A model generated the notes under the pieces. That model was not told where the DNA came from. It was given only the letters and a program-made list of their open reading frames with translations, and made no database searches. A stretch of 64,000 bases of DNA from Hansschlegelia quercus. Lineage in GTDB: Bacteria > Pseudomonadota > Alphaproteobacteria > Rhizobiales > Methylopilaceae. Each line of letters begins with the position of its first letter. The stretch's first letter is position 1. Shown one piece after another: positions 8,155-16,094 of the stretch. The translations under genes and the position numbers were made by a program. The stretch lies in the NCBI RefSeq assembly GCF_004310425.1, contig NZ_SIUB01000001.1, forward strand, positions 496,001-560,000. Reading direction: 5' to 3'.

Positions 8155-8481
8155 TCACGAGCCGGTCAGCTCGGCGGAGGCGAACCAGCGGACGGCGCCG
8201 GCGGTCGCCTTGCCGCCCTGACGCTGGACGTCGGCGACGCTGGTCGCGACGCCGTCGGTCGCGTAGTGCATCACCCCGACGGAGCCGGGGCTCTGCGTGG
8301 CGGCCGCGGCAGCAGCCGACGGCGCGATCGGCGACAGCGGGCGGTCGACCGTCGAGCTCAGCACGATTGCGGGCGACGCCTCACCGGCGAGAGCCGGCCC
8401 GGCGGCGACGAGGACCGCCGAGACGGCGGCATAGGCCGCAAACGCTGCGGCGGCTGACAAGGCGACAATGCGGTTGGACAT
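8155..8481 (-). CDS. Small secreted protein of unknown function
   Basis: A 108-residue protein with a clear Sec signal peptide: positively charged start, Ala-rich hydrophobic core and an ALA-G type cleavage near residue 33. The mature part is low-complexity Ala/Ser in its first half and ends with a compact 'GGKATAGAVRWFASAELTGS'. No known domain is recognised. The ATG has TGAGG 8 nt upstream. It is divergent from a LysR gene 99 bp away, which makes it a candidate target of that regulator. Confidence 0.65.
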   Translation of the reverse strand: MSNRIVALSAAAAFAAYAAVSAVLVAAGPALAGEASPAIVLSSTVDRPLSPIAPSAAAAAATQSPGSVGVMHYATDGVATSVADVQRQGGKATAGAVRWFASAELTGS

Positions 8482-8558
8482 GACAGAACCTCAGAGTTTG
8501 GCTTCGGGTCGATTGCCCGTCGCGTCTTGAGGTCGAATGTGCTTATACCGGCATCATG

Positions 8559-8575
8559 AATCAAACCGATTGATT
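8559..8575. promoter_or_regulatory. Inverted repeat AATCAA-N5-TTGATT, possible LysR operator
   Basis: Perfect 6-bp arms surround a 5-bp spacer, directly upstream of the LysR start codon at 8581 and inside the region shared with the divergent secreted-protein gene. It has the T-N11-A-like shape often seen in LysR-type binding sites. Its position over the likely leader suits negative autoregulation. Binding is inferred. Confidence 0.5.
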
Positions 8576-8580
8576 TCATA

Positions 8581-9531
8581 ATGCCTATCGATCACGCTAA
8601 TTTAGCTAAGCTGGACCTCAACCTTCTGGTCGCGTTCGACGCGCTGATGTCGGAGGGCGCGGTCACCCGCGCCGCGGCCAAGGTCGGGCTCGGCCAGTCC
8701 GCCATGAGCCATACGCTCGGCCGGCTGCGGACCACATTTGACGACGAGCTCTTCGTCCGGACGCCGACGGGCATGCGCCCGACGCCGAAGGCCGCGGCGC
8801 TGGCCGAACCTGTCCGTGCGGCGCTCGCGCAGATGGAGGCGATCATGGCGCCGCCGGCGGCGTTCGATCCTCTCACCGCCAGGCGCAGCTTCACCATCGG
8901 GCTGCCGGACTCGACCGAGATGCTGCTCGTTCCGCGCCTCGTGGCGCATCTCAGCGCCGTCGCGCCGGGCGTCGACCTTTTGATTCGCAGCATCGACCGC
9001 ATCCGCATCCTTGATGATCTGGATTCCGGCCGCGTCGACCTCGGCATCGGCCTGTTCGAGGACGGCGCCGCGCATCACAAGCGCCGCCTGCTCCATCGCG
9101 ACAATTACGTCTGCATCTTCAATCCGGCACTGGTCGGCGTCGAGCCGCCGATCTCGCTCGAGGATTACGTCCGGCTGCCGCACGTGCTGACGAGCCTCGT
9201 CGAGAGCGCCCACGGCGTGGTCGACGACGCGCTTGGCAAGCTCGGTCTCACCCGCCGCATCGCGCTGACCTCGCCGCGCTTCAGCGCAGTGCCTTTCGTG
9301 GTGCGCGAGGCGCCGGTGATCGCGACGATGCATTCGCGCGTCGCCCGGTTCTTCGCCGGCTCGATGGGCCTCGCGATCAGCCCCGCCCCGGTCGAACTGC
9401 CTGATTTCGCGATCTCGATGATGTGGCACGCTTCATACGACAACGATCCCGCCCATCGCTGGCTGCGCGAGACGATCCGTCGCCTACGCGCAAACGAGCC
9501 GCAGGCGGTCGCGGAATTGAAGCTGGGCTGA
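8581..9531 (+). CDS. LysR family transcriptional regulator, NodD/SyrM-like subgroup
   Basis: A 316-residue LysR protein. The N-terminus 'LAKLDLNLLVAFDALM' with 'EGAVTRAAAKVGLGQSAMSH' and 'LGRLRTTFDDELFVRTPTGM' has the form of the NodD/NahR/LinR branch. A ligand-binding domain follows, with 'DSGRVDLGIGLFEDG' typical of that branch. It is divergent from a small secreted protein gene and overlaps or adjoins a 17-bp inverted repeat. The inducer is not predictable. It ends 6 bp before the convergent DUF1275 gene. Confidence 0.9.
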   Translation: MPIDHANLAKLDLNLLVAFDALMSEGAVTRAAAKVGLGQSAMSHTLGRLRTTFDDELFVRTPTGMRPTPKAAALAEPVRAALAQMEAIMAPPAAFDPLTARRSFTIGLPDSTEMLLVPRLVAHLSAVAPGVDLLIRSIDRIRILDDLDSGRVDLGIGLFEDGAAHHKRRLLHRDNYVCIFNPALVGVEPPISLEDYVRLPHVLTSLVESAHGVVDDALGKLGLTRRIALTSPRFSAVPFVVREAPVIATMHSRVARFFAGSMGLAISPAPVELPDFAISMMWHASYDNDPAHRWLRETIRRLRANEPQAVAELKLG

Positions 9532-9537
9532 GGCGCC

Positions 9538-10224
9538 TCAGGCTTTAGCGGACGCATCCGCAGGATCGGGCAGAACCATCGCGACGGCGGCGAGAACCGG
9601 CGGGGCGGCGAAGCACCAGCCCGGCGCGTAAGCGAAAAAGATCGCCGCGGCGGCGCAGCCGAGGGCGAAGACCGCAACCGCGAGCGACATCCGCTTCAGG
9701 CGCGCCTTGGCGGCGGCCCTGACGTCGTCCCGCATGTCTCTACGCATGAGTTCGGCGACGTCGATCATGATCTGGGTGGTAGTGCCGGTCATGATCGTGG
9801 TCGGCGGGAACGCCGACAGATGGAGGCGCTGGGCGGCGTTCTGTATCGCCATGGCCGCGACGAGCGCTCCGCCGATCGCGAGAGCCGTGGGCGCGTCGCC
9901 GTTCGGAAACGGCCCGAACTGGACGGCGAGCACGGACGCCGCGACCAGCAGGAGGAATTGCAGGAACAGCAGCGACCTCAGCGGCGACATCTTTGCCCGC
10001 GCGAGCAGATGACCAAGCAGCGTCGCAAGCGCCACGACCACGCAGAACAGCGGCAGCGCCAGCAGCTTCGCGAGCGTGCCGGACGCGCCGGTGACGAGCG
10101 CCGCGCCGAGCGTCACGAAGTTTCCGGTGACGTGGGTGGTGAACAGGCCGTGCAGCGCGAGAAACCCGGCAGTGTCGACGAAGCCCGCATTGAGGCTCAG
10201 CGCGGCAGGCAACGCGTCTCTCAT
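9538..10224 (-). CDS. YoaK family (DUF1275) membrane protein
   Basis: A 228-residue membrane protein with about six hydrophobic segments. The DUF1275 pattern is clear: 'LSLNAGFVDTAGFLALHGLFTTHVTGNF' near the N-terminus (broken by family-typical substitutions) and 'AMAIQNAAQRLHLSAFPPTTIMTGT' in the middle. Members are predicted small-molecule transporters without proven substrates. ATG 10224 is chosen because GGAG lies 8 nt upstream; in-frame ATGs further upstream add a poorly conserved basic leader. Confidence 0.85.
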   Translation of the reverse strand: MRDALPAALSLNAGFVDTAGFLALHGLFTTHVTGNFVTLGAALVTGASGTLAKLLALPLFCVVVALATLLGHLLARAKMSPLRSLLFLQFLLLVAASVLAVQFGPFPNGDAPTALAIGGALVAAMAIQNAAQRLHLSAFPPTTIMTGTTTQIMIDVAELMRRDMRDDVRAAAKARLKRMSLAVAVFALGCAAAAIFFAYAPGWCFAAPPVLAAVAMVLPDPADASAKA

Positions 10225-10542
10225 CGGCTTCTCCAATGTGTCGCGGGCCATGCTAGCGCAAGCGATATGCGCGCGAGAAGCAATGAACCGATCGCGACGA
10301 GGCGACGTATTCACGCCGCCCGGGGCTCTCGAGTTCGGGGCGCTCGAGGCCGTGTCGCCCCCACATGGCCATCATCGAGCGGCGGACGCCTCGGCGACGA
10401 GACGTCCGCCTTCCTTTTCCCTTTTAACGGGCGCTGCAGACGCCGGACCGAAAGGCAATGCGGCGCAGATCGGGCGGAGTCACGGTCTGGCCTTATTTTC
10501 AGGCGATCAGAATACCTCGTGCGTCGGCCAAGGGACGGGGAC
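10225..10542 (+). other. Intergenic region with a hairpin and a terminator-like hairpin, possible small RNA
   Basis: This 318-bp stretch holds no convincing gene. It contains a hairpin with stem GGGGCG/CGCCCC (10337-10342 with 10356-10361), followed by a strong terminator-like hairpin at 10381-10410 and a pyrimidine tract. No plus-strand coding gene precedes the terminator, so either a small RNA ends here or the structure belongs to the leader of the transglycosylase gene at 10543. The far left part also carries the minus-strand DUF1275 promoter. Confidence 0.4.
10381..10425 (+). terminator. Rho-independent terminator-like hairpin
   Basis: GGCGGACG (10381-10388) pairs with CGTCCGCC (10403-10410), and CTCG (10390-10393) with CGAG (10398-10401), closing on a GCGA loop. 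The run TTCCTTTTCCCTTTT follows. The stem is long and perfect apart from one C/A mismatch. No plus-strand coding sequence lies immediately upstream. Confidence 0.6.
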
Positions 10543-11562
10543 TTGAAGTCAGTCGTATTTGGGGTCGTGATTGCGGCCGGTTGCGCTCAAGGCGCTGTAT
10601 GCGCCGAACGTCAGGCCGCTCCTGCGGCCTATGACGCGATCATCGCGAAGCATGCGCGCGCCAACGGCGTGCCGGAATCCTTGATCCGGCGGATCATCGT
10701 CCGCGAGAGCCGATACAATCCCAGCGCCCGCAACGGCGGGCATTACGGCATGATGCAGATCAAGCCGGCCACCGCGAAGTCGATGGGCTATCAGGGCGAC
10801 GCCGCCGGGCTGCTCGACGCCGACACCAACCTCACCTACGGCGTGCGTTACCTCGCGGGCGCCTACAAAGTCGCCGGCGGAAATGAGAGCCGCGCTGTCG
10901 GCCTCTACGCCAGCGGCTATTACTACGACGCCAAGCGCAAGGGTATGCTGGCGGATGTCGGCATGGGCCGCGACGGCAAGTTCCGCTCTGGACCCGTGCA
11001 GCCCGCAACGACTTCTTTCCAGCTCGCGGCCGCGGAGCCTGCAAAGGTGCAGTCGGTTAAGGCGGAGCCGGTCAAAGCTGTGACCGCCCAGCCTGAGATC
11101 GCCGCCGTCCCGCTGCCGCCGGTCCGCGACGTGCAGATCGCCGCCTCGACTGCGTCTGTCGAGCGCAAGCCGTCCTTCCTCGTCCGCCAGCCTGCGAAGC
11201 CCGCTGAGGCGCAGATCGCCGCGGTTAGCACGCCGGCCGTCCCGTCGGCGCCGCTGCCGCCCGTGCGCGGCGTCATGCCGGCGGTTGTCGCCAAGGCAAA
11301 GGTTCCTGCCGCGCCGGTCGCCCAGGCTGTCGCCTCCGCAGCCGTTCCGCTGCCGCGCGCTCGCAACGCCGAGACTGTCGAGGTTCAGACGCACATCGCG
11401 GCGGCGCCGCCGAAGCGCGTGATCGGCGCCAACGCTCAGCCGGTATTGGCCTCGGCCGGCCCGACGCTGCCCATGAAGCCCCGTCAGCCCAGCGCGCCTT
11501 CGGCGCCGGCTTTGGGCTTCGCATCCGATCCGGACATGACCGGCAGCATCGGCACGCGCTGA
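10543..11562 (+). CDS. Secreted lytic transglycosylase with Pro-rich C-terminal tail
   Basis: A 339-residue exported murein transglycosylase. A signal peptide spans about residues 1-22. The SLT domain (about 25-130) has the catalytic Glu in IIVRESRYNP (E55), then GGHYGMMQIKPATAKSMGY and 'TYGVRYLAGAY'. From about residue 160 the protein becomes Ala/Pro/Val-rich. It carries repeated VPLPPVR, APLPPVR and VPLPRAR motifs (about residues 189, 237, 269) and ends with 'DMTGSIGTR', a tail common in Hyphomicrobiales envelope proteins. Start TTG 10543 with GGGA/GGGG upstream is the only start that gives a proper signal peptide. The upstream region contains a terminator-like hairpin. Confidence 0.8.
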   Translation: MKSVVFGVVIAAGCAQGAVCAERQAAPAAYDAIIAKHARANGVPESLIRRIIVRESRYNPSARNGGHYGMMQIKPATAKSMGYQGDAAGLLDADTNLTYGVRYLAGAYKVAGGNESRAVGLYASGYYYDAKRKGMLADVGMGRDGKFRSGPVQPATTSFQLAAAEPAKVQSVKAEPVKAVTAQPEIAAVPLPPVRDVQIAASTASVERKPSFLVRQPAKPAEAQIAAVSTPAVPSAPLPPVRGVMPAVVAKAKVPAAPVAQAVASAAVPLPRARNAETVEVQTHIAAAPPKRVIGANAQPVLASAGPTLPMKPRQPSAPSAPALGFASDPDMTGSIGTR

Positions 11563-11574
11563 GGGAAATCGCCC

Positions 11575-12444
11575 TCAGAGTACCCGGCTAGCGATCGCTT
11601 CGAGCTTGGCCATCAGCGCAGGGTCGCGGAAGTCGGGCGGCGTGAGGATCGCGTAGTCCAGCGCACGGTCCGAACCGACCGGGCAGGCCTCGCGCTCCTC
11701 CGGAAACTCCGCCGCCAGCCGCGCGACGAGACGCCCGGCCGCCGCAACATTTGCGCGCATCACCTCAAGAATCGAAGACACCTCCACGCCGGCTTCCTGC
11801 GGTCGCCAAGCGTCGTAATCCGTCACCATTGCGACGGTCGCATAGGAGATCTCGGCCTCGCGGGCGAGCTTCGCCTCCGGCATGTTGGTCATGCCGACGA
11901 CGGAGGCCCCCATCGCCTTGTAGGCGCTGGATTCCGCACGGGTCGAGAATTGCGGCCCCTCCATGCAGACGTAGGTTCCGCCGACGATGTGCGCGAGGTT
12001 CTCCTCGGCCGCAGCCTTGGCGAGACGCGCGACGAGGTTCGGCGCGACGGGATCCGAGAACGCGACATGGGCGACGCAGCCGGCGCCGAAGAACGAGCTC
12101 TCGCGGCGGAAGGTGCGGTCTATGAACTGGTCGACCAGCACGAACATGCCCGGCGGCAGGTCCTCGCGGTAGGAGCCGCAGGCCGACAGCGAGACGAGGT
12201 CGGTGACCCCTGCCCGCTTCAGCGCGTCGATATTCGCGCGATAGTCGATGTCGGAGGGCGAGAAGCGGTGCCCGATCCCATGGCGCGGCAGGAAGACGAT
12301 CCGCGTCGCGCCGATGCGGCCTTCCTTCAGAGGCGCCGAGGGCTCGCCCCAGGGCGTGGCGACGTCGAGCTCGCGGACATCCTGCAGTCCGGGGAGGTCA
12401 TAGAGGCCGGAGCCGCCGATGATCCCGAGCGTCGCCTTGGCCAT
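11575..12444 (-). CDS. mtnP: S-methyl-5'-thioadenosine phosphorylase
   Basis: A 289-residue cytoplasmic enzyme that cleaves 5'-methylthioadenosine with phosphate to adenine and 5-methylthioribose-1-phosphate in methionine salvage. Family motifs include the N-terminal LGIIGGSGLYDLPGL, the phosphate-site region 'FLPRHGIGHRFSPSDIDYRANI', 'CMEGPQFSTRAESSAY' and 'GMTNMPEAKLAREAEISYA' with 'VTDYDAW'. Length matches the family. It lies downstream of, and on the same strand as, the cytochrome bc1 operon, separated by a palindromic repeat. It is convergent with the transglycosylase gene. No other mtn genes are in the window. Confidence 0.95.
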   Translation of the reverse strand: MAKATLGIIGGSGLYDLPGLQDVRELDVATPWGEPSAPLKEGRIGATRIVFLPRHGIGHRFSPSDIDYRANIDALKRAGVTDLVSLSACGSYREDLPPGMFVLVDQFIDRTFRRESSFFGAGCVAHVAFSDPVAPNLVARLAKAAAEENLAHIVGGTYVCMEGPQFSTRAESSAYKAMGASVVGMTNMPEAKLAREAEISYATVAMVTDYDAWRPQEAGVEVSSILEVMRANVAAAGRLVARLAAEFPEEREACPVGSDRALDYAILTPPDFRDPALMAKLEAIASRVL

Positions 12445-12460
12445 GCCGTCTCCCCTAAAC

Positions 12461-12565
12461 CGTCATCCCGGACGGCGCGACGCGCCGAGCCGGGATCGTC
12501 AGCAGGATAACGCGCCTTTTCCCGGAGAACGATCCCGGCTCTCGCTTCGCTCGGCCGGGATTACG
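12461..12565. repeat. Dispersed nested-palindrome repeat, copy A
   Basis: Outer arms CGTCATCCCGG (12461-12471) and CCGGGATTACG (12555-12565) pair with one mismatch. Inner arms GAGCCGGGATCGT (12487-12499) and ACGATCCCGGCTC (12529-12541) pair perfectly over 13 bp. A second copy with identical inner arms is at 44611-44716. It lies between petC and mtnP. Confidence 0.8.
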
Positions 12566-12594
12566 CCGCCCCTATTGGACGCTTGAGGTTCAGG

Positions 12595-13452
12595 TCAGGC
12601 GTGTTCGGTGTCCCAGCGATGCCAGACGCGCTTCTTCACCGCGTAGAGCAGGCCGGCGAAGACGACGAGGAAGAAGATGACCACCGCGCCCAGATGCTTG
12701 CGCGCCATCATGTGCGGCTCGGCCGCCCAAGTGAGGAAGGCGGCGACGTCCTTGCCGTACTGGTCGACCGTGGTCGGCGTGCCGTCGGGATAGTCGACCT
12801 GGCCGTCCGAGATCGGCTTCGCCATGCCGATCCAGTGGCCGGGGAAGTATCTGTTGTAGTGCAGGCCGGCCTTGGGCGCCTTCACGTCGGCCGGCGGCTC
12901 CTCGTAGCCCCCGAGCAAGGCATGGATGTAGTCCTGCCCCTGCTCCTGGTACTGCGTGAAGATATCGAACACGAACTGCGGGAAGCCGCGCTCATAGGTG
13001 CGGGCCTTGGCGAGCGTCGACATGTCCGGCGGATGGGCGCCGCCATTCGCGGCGCGAGCCGCCTCCTCGTTCGGGAACGGGCTCGGGAAGCGGTCGGAGA
13101 GACGCCCCGGACGCTCGAACATGTCGCCGCTGTCGTTCGGACCGTCCTTGATCTTGTATTCCGCGGCGATGGTCTTGGCCTGCTCCTCGGAGAAACCGAG
13201 GCCGCCATGCTCCGCGAGATTGCGGAACGCCACCCGATCGAGGCTGTGGCAGTTCGAGCAGACCTCGCGATAGATCTTGAAGCCGCGCTGCAGCTGCGCC
13301 GTGTTGAACCTGCCGAACGGACCCGAGAACGACCAGCTCTGCGCCGGCGGGTGCTCCTGCTCGGCCGCCGACGCAACCATCGTCAGGCCGGGCAGCGCCA
13401 AGCCCGCGCCGAAAATGAGGGCGGCCGCGCGCGCCGCCATGCGAGCGTTCAT
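12595..13452 (-). CDS. petC: Cytochrome c1 of the cytochrome bc1 complex
   Basis: A 285-residue membrane-anchored cytochrome c. A cleavable signal peptide (about residues 1-30, ending ASA) is followed by the haem-binding CSNCH motif in 'YREVCSNCHSLDRVAFRNL'. The cytochrome c1 domain includes 'NGGAHPPDMSTLAKAR', and the axial Met lies towards the C-terminus. A single C-terminal anchor (GAVVIFFLVVFAGLLYAV) completes it. Separate, not fused, b and c1 genes are as in Rhodobacter. ATG 13452 (MNARMAARAAAL) is preferred over upstream starts because AGGA lies 9 nt upstream. It is the last gene of petABC, 32 bp after petB. Confidence 0.95.
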   Translation of the reverse strand: MNARMAARAAALIFGAGLALPGLTMVASAAEQEHPPAQSWSFSGPFGRFNTAQLQRGFKIYREVCSNCHSLDRVAFRNLAEHGGLGFSEEQAKTIAAEYKIKDGPNDSGDMFERPGRLSDRFPSPFPNEEAARAANGGAHPPDMSTLAKARTYERGFPQFVFDIFTQYQEQGQDYIHALLGGYEEPPADVKAPKAGLHYNRYFPGHWIGMAKPISDGQVDYPDGTPTTVDQYGKDVAAFLTWAAEPHMMARKHLGAVVIFFLVVFAGLLYAVKKRVWHRWDTEHA

Positions 13453-13484
13453 GATCTTGTCCTGAAGCATCGTCGCCACGCCGC

Positions 13485-14762
13485 TCACGCCGCGCCCGGA
13501 GCCGGCGGCGCCAGGCCGGGCTCCCCGGGCCGCGTCTTGACCCTCTTCAGGACGGATTCCGCGATCGACGCGGGCAGCGGCCTCGGGGTCTCGATCCGGC
13601 TGACGACGGGCAGGATCAGGAGAAGATGGAAGAAGTACCAGAAGGTCGCGAGCCGCGAGATCGGGATGTACCAGCCCTCCGGCGGCTTGGAGCCGAGCCA
13701 GCCGAGCATCACGCAGTCCACGGCGAAGATCACCAGGAAGATCCGGTAGATCGGCCGGTAGTTGCAGGAGCGCACCCTAGAGCCGTCGAGCCACGGCAGC
13801 ACCAGCAGGACGGCGATCGCCGAGAACATGGCGAGCACGCCGCCGAGCTTGGACGGGATGGCGCGCAGGATCGCGTAGAACGGCAGGAAGTACCATTCCG
13901 GCACGATGTGCGCAGGCGTGACCAGCGGGTTCGCCTCGGTGTAGTTGTCGGCGTGGCCGAGGAAGTTCGGCGTGTAGAAGACGAACCACGCGAACATGAT
14001 GAAGAAGCACACCAGCGCAAAGCCGTCCTTCAGCGTCGCATAGGGGCTGAAGGGAACGGTGTCCTTGCGGATGTCCTTCACGTCGACGCCGGTCGGATTG
14101 TTCTGGCCGACATGATGCAGCGCCCAGATATGCAGGCCGACCACGCCCGCGATCATGAAGGGCAGCAGATAATGCAGCGCGAAGAAGCGGTTGAGCGTCG
14201 GGTCGCCGACCGAGAAGCCGCCCCACAGCCACGTCACGATCGACGAGCCGACCACGGGGATGGCCGAGAACAGATTGGTGATGACGGTCGCGCCCCAGAA
14301 CGACATCTGCCCCCAGGGCAGCACGTAGCCCATGAAGGCGGTCGCCATCATCAGCAGCAGGATGATGACGCCAAGGATCCAGATCACCTCGCGCGGCGCC
14401 TGATAGGAGCCGTAATAAAGCCCGCGGAAGATGTGGATGTAGACGGCGATGAAGAACATCGACGCGCCGTTGGCGTGCAGATAGCGCAGCAGCCAGCCGT
14501 AATTGACGTCGCGCATGATCTTCTCGACCGAGCCGAAGGCGAGATCGGCGGACGGCACGTAGTGCATCGCCAGCACGATGCCGGTCACGATCTGCGCGAC
14601 GAGCATCACTGAGAGGATGCCGCCGAAGGTCCAGAAATAGTTGAGATTGCGCGGCACCGGGTAGGCGATCGCGCTCGAATGCACCAGGCCGACGATGGGC
14701 AGCCGGTCTTCGAACCACCGCGCCACGCCTGATTTCGGCTTATAGACCGAATGACCTTCCAT
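13485..14762 (-). CDS. petB: Cytochrome b of the cytochrome bc1 complex
   Basis: A 425-residue integral membrane subunit with eight helices, typical length for a full-length (not split) alphaproteobacterial cytochrome b. Visible features are the Q-site region '[10 protein letters not shown]', haem-ligand histidines in helices B and D ('[20 protein letters not shown]' and '[23 protein letters not shown]'), and the PEWY motif of the quinol-oxidation site ('[19 protein letters not shown]'). It carries two b haems and passes electrons from quinol to the Rieske centre and across the membrane. GGAGGG lies about 11 nt upstream of the ATG. It is the middle gene of petABC. Confidence 0.97.
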   Translation of the reverse strand: MEGHSVYKPKSGVARWFEDRLPIVGLVHSSAIAYPVPRNLNYFWTFGGILSVMLVAQIVTGIVLAMHYVPSADLAFGSVEKIMRDVNYGWLLRYLHANGASMFFIAVYIHIFRGLYYGSYQAPREVIWILGVIILLLMMATAFMGYVLPWGQMSFWGATVITNLFSAIPVVGSSIVTWLWGGFSVGDPTLNRFFALHYLLPFMIAGVVGLHIWALHHVGQNNPTGVDVKDIRKDTVPFSPYATLKDGFALVCFFIMFAWFVFYTPNFLGHADNYTEANPLVTPAHIVPEWYFLPFYAILRAIPSKLGGVLAMFSAIAVLLVLPWLDGSRVRSCNYRPIYRIFLVIFAVDCVMLGWLGSKPPEGWYIPISRLATFWYFFHLLLILPVVSRIETPRPLPASIAESVLKRVKTRPGEPGLAPPAPGAA

Positions 14763-14825
14763 TGACGTCCGTCCCTCCAGCGCCCGCCTCGTTGGACCGG
14801 CGTCTTTTTGATTAAGAAGAGCGGC

Positions 14826-15422
14826 TCAGCCGATCTTGACCTTTGTGTCCGACTCGAAGGCGTAAGGGGGAATGTCGAGGTTCTGCGGCGCGGGCCCCCG
14901 CCGGATGCGGCCGGCCGCGTCGTAGTGCGAGCCGTGGCACGGGCAGAGCCAGCCGCCGAAATCGCCGGAATTCGCCAAGGGGACGCAACCGAGATGCGTG
15001 CAGACGCCGACGACGATCAGCCAGTTCTCCTTGCCTTCCGCAGCGCGGTTGGCGTCGGTCGCGGGCGCATCGGGCTCGAGGTTTTCGTTGCGGGCCATCG
15101 GGTCGACAAGATCGCCGAGCGGGACCTGCTTCGCCTTCTCGATCTGGTCCTTGGTGCGGTTCCAGACGAAGACCGGCTTGCCGCGCCACTTGACCGTGAT
15201 CACCTGACCTTCGGCGACCTGGGAGAGGTCGATCTCGGTCGAGGACAGAGCGAGCTCGGAGGCGTCGGGGTTCATCTGCGCGATGAACGGCCAAGCGAGG
15301 AAGCCGGCGCCGACGGCGGCCGCCGCGCCGGTCGCGAGGAAGAGGAAATCGCGCCGATCAGGATCCGGCGCGCCATGTTCATGGACGTCGTGCGTCGAAG
15401 TCGCTTCCAGGGTCGCCTCCAC
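14826..15422 (-). CDS. petA: Rieske iron-sulfur subunit of the cytochrome bc1 complex
   Basis: A 198-residue ubiquinol-cytochrome c reductase subunit. The N-terminus carries a Tat-like signal anchor: twin Arg in DPDRRDFLFLAT followed by a hydrophobic helix. The [2Fe-2S] ligands lie in CTHLGC and CPCHGSHYD, as in all Rieske proteins. The start is GTG at 15422, the only plausible start before the twin Arg, though no clear ribosome-binding site precedes it. It is the first gene of petABC. The operon promoter should lie in the 178 bp between it and the divergent trmL. Confidence 0.95.
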   Translation of the reverse strand: MEATLEATSTHDVHEHGAPDPDRRDFLFLATGAAAAVGAGFLAWPFIAQMNPDASELALSSTEIDLSQVAEGQVITVKWRGKPVFVWNRTKDQIEKAKQVPLGDLVDPMARNENLEPDAPATDANRAAEGKENWLIVVGVCTHLGCVPLANSGDFGGWLCPCHGSHYDAAGRIRRGPAPQNLDIPPYAFESDTKVKIG

Positions 15423-15600
15423 AGCGCGTTCGCGCCGCTGGCGGAGCTCTCCGCTTCGACGCCCGGCCGCTCTTTTGAACGGCTCTCATTGGGTCCGCTT
15501 CTCGCACCCACCCGAAAAACTGTCCAGCCTATGGCGAAAGTTTGAGACATCGTGTCGCAGCGCGTCTTTTTCGCGCGGCTGAATTGGGGCTAGATCGTTC

Positions 15601-16065
15601 ATGAGACTGGCGCTTTTCCAGCCCGACATCCCGCAGAACGCAGGCACGATGTTGCGCCTCGCGGCCTGCCTCGGCGTTGCAGTCGATATCGTGGAGCCCG
15701 CCGGCTTCCCGGTCTCCGACCGCGCCTTCCGCCGCGCGGGCCTCGACTATCTCGACCACGTCGAGATCGTCCGCCACGCGAGCTTCGCCGCATTCGAGCA
15801 GGCGCGTCGCGGCCGTCTGGTGCTGCTGACGACCAAGGCCGCGACCTCCTTCCTCGAGGTCGAGCACCTCCCCGACGACGTGCTGATGGTCGGCCGCGAA
15901 AGCGCCGGCGCGCCCGACGAGGTCCACGCGGTGGCCGACCTTCGGATCGCGATTCCGATGCGGCCGGGGCTGCGGTCGCTCAACGTCGCGGTGGCGGCCG
16001 CCATGGTCCTGACCGAAGCGCTGCGGCAGACCGGCGGGTTTCCATCCATGGCTCCCGAACGTTAG
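15601..16065 (+). CDS. trmL: tRNA (cytidine(34)-2'-O)-methyltransferase TrmL
   Basis: A 154-residue SPOUT-class methyltransferase, the minimal length for the family. It methylates the wobble ribose of certain tRNA-Leu species using S-adenosylmethionine. Signatures are '[25 protein letters not shown]' near the start (broken by family positions), '[16 protein letters not shown]' and '[26 protein letters not shown]', which form the trefoil-knot cofactor site. It is divergent from petABC and 29 bp upstream of hemF, so co-transcription with hemF is likely. Its ribosome-binding site is weak. Confidence 0.92.
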   Translation: MRLALFQPDIPQNAGTMLRLAACLGVAVDIVEPAGFPVSDRAFRRAGLDYLDHVEIVRHASFAAFEQARRGRLVLLTTKAATSFLEVEHLPDDVLMVGRESAGAPDEVHAVADLRIAIPMRPGLRSLNVAVAAAMVLTEALRQTGGFPSMAPER

Positions 16066-16094
16066 ACGGTGGCGCGCCGCTCCGGAGACCGACC

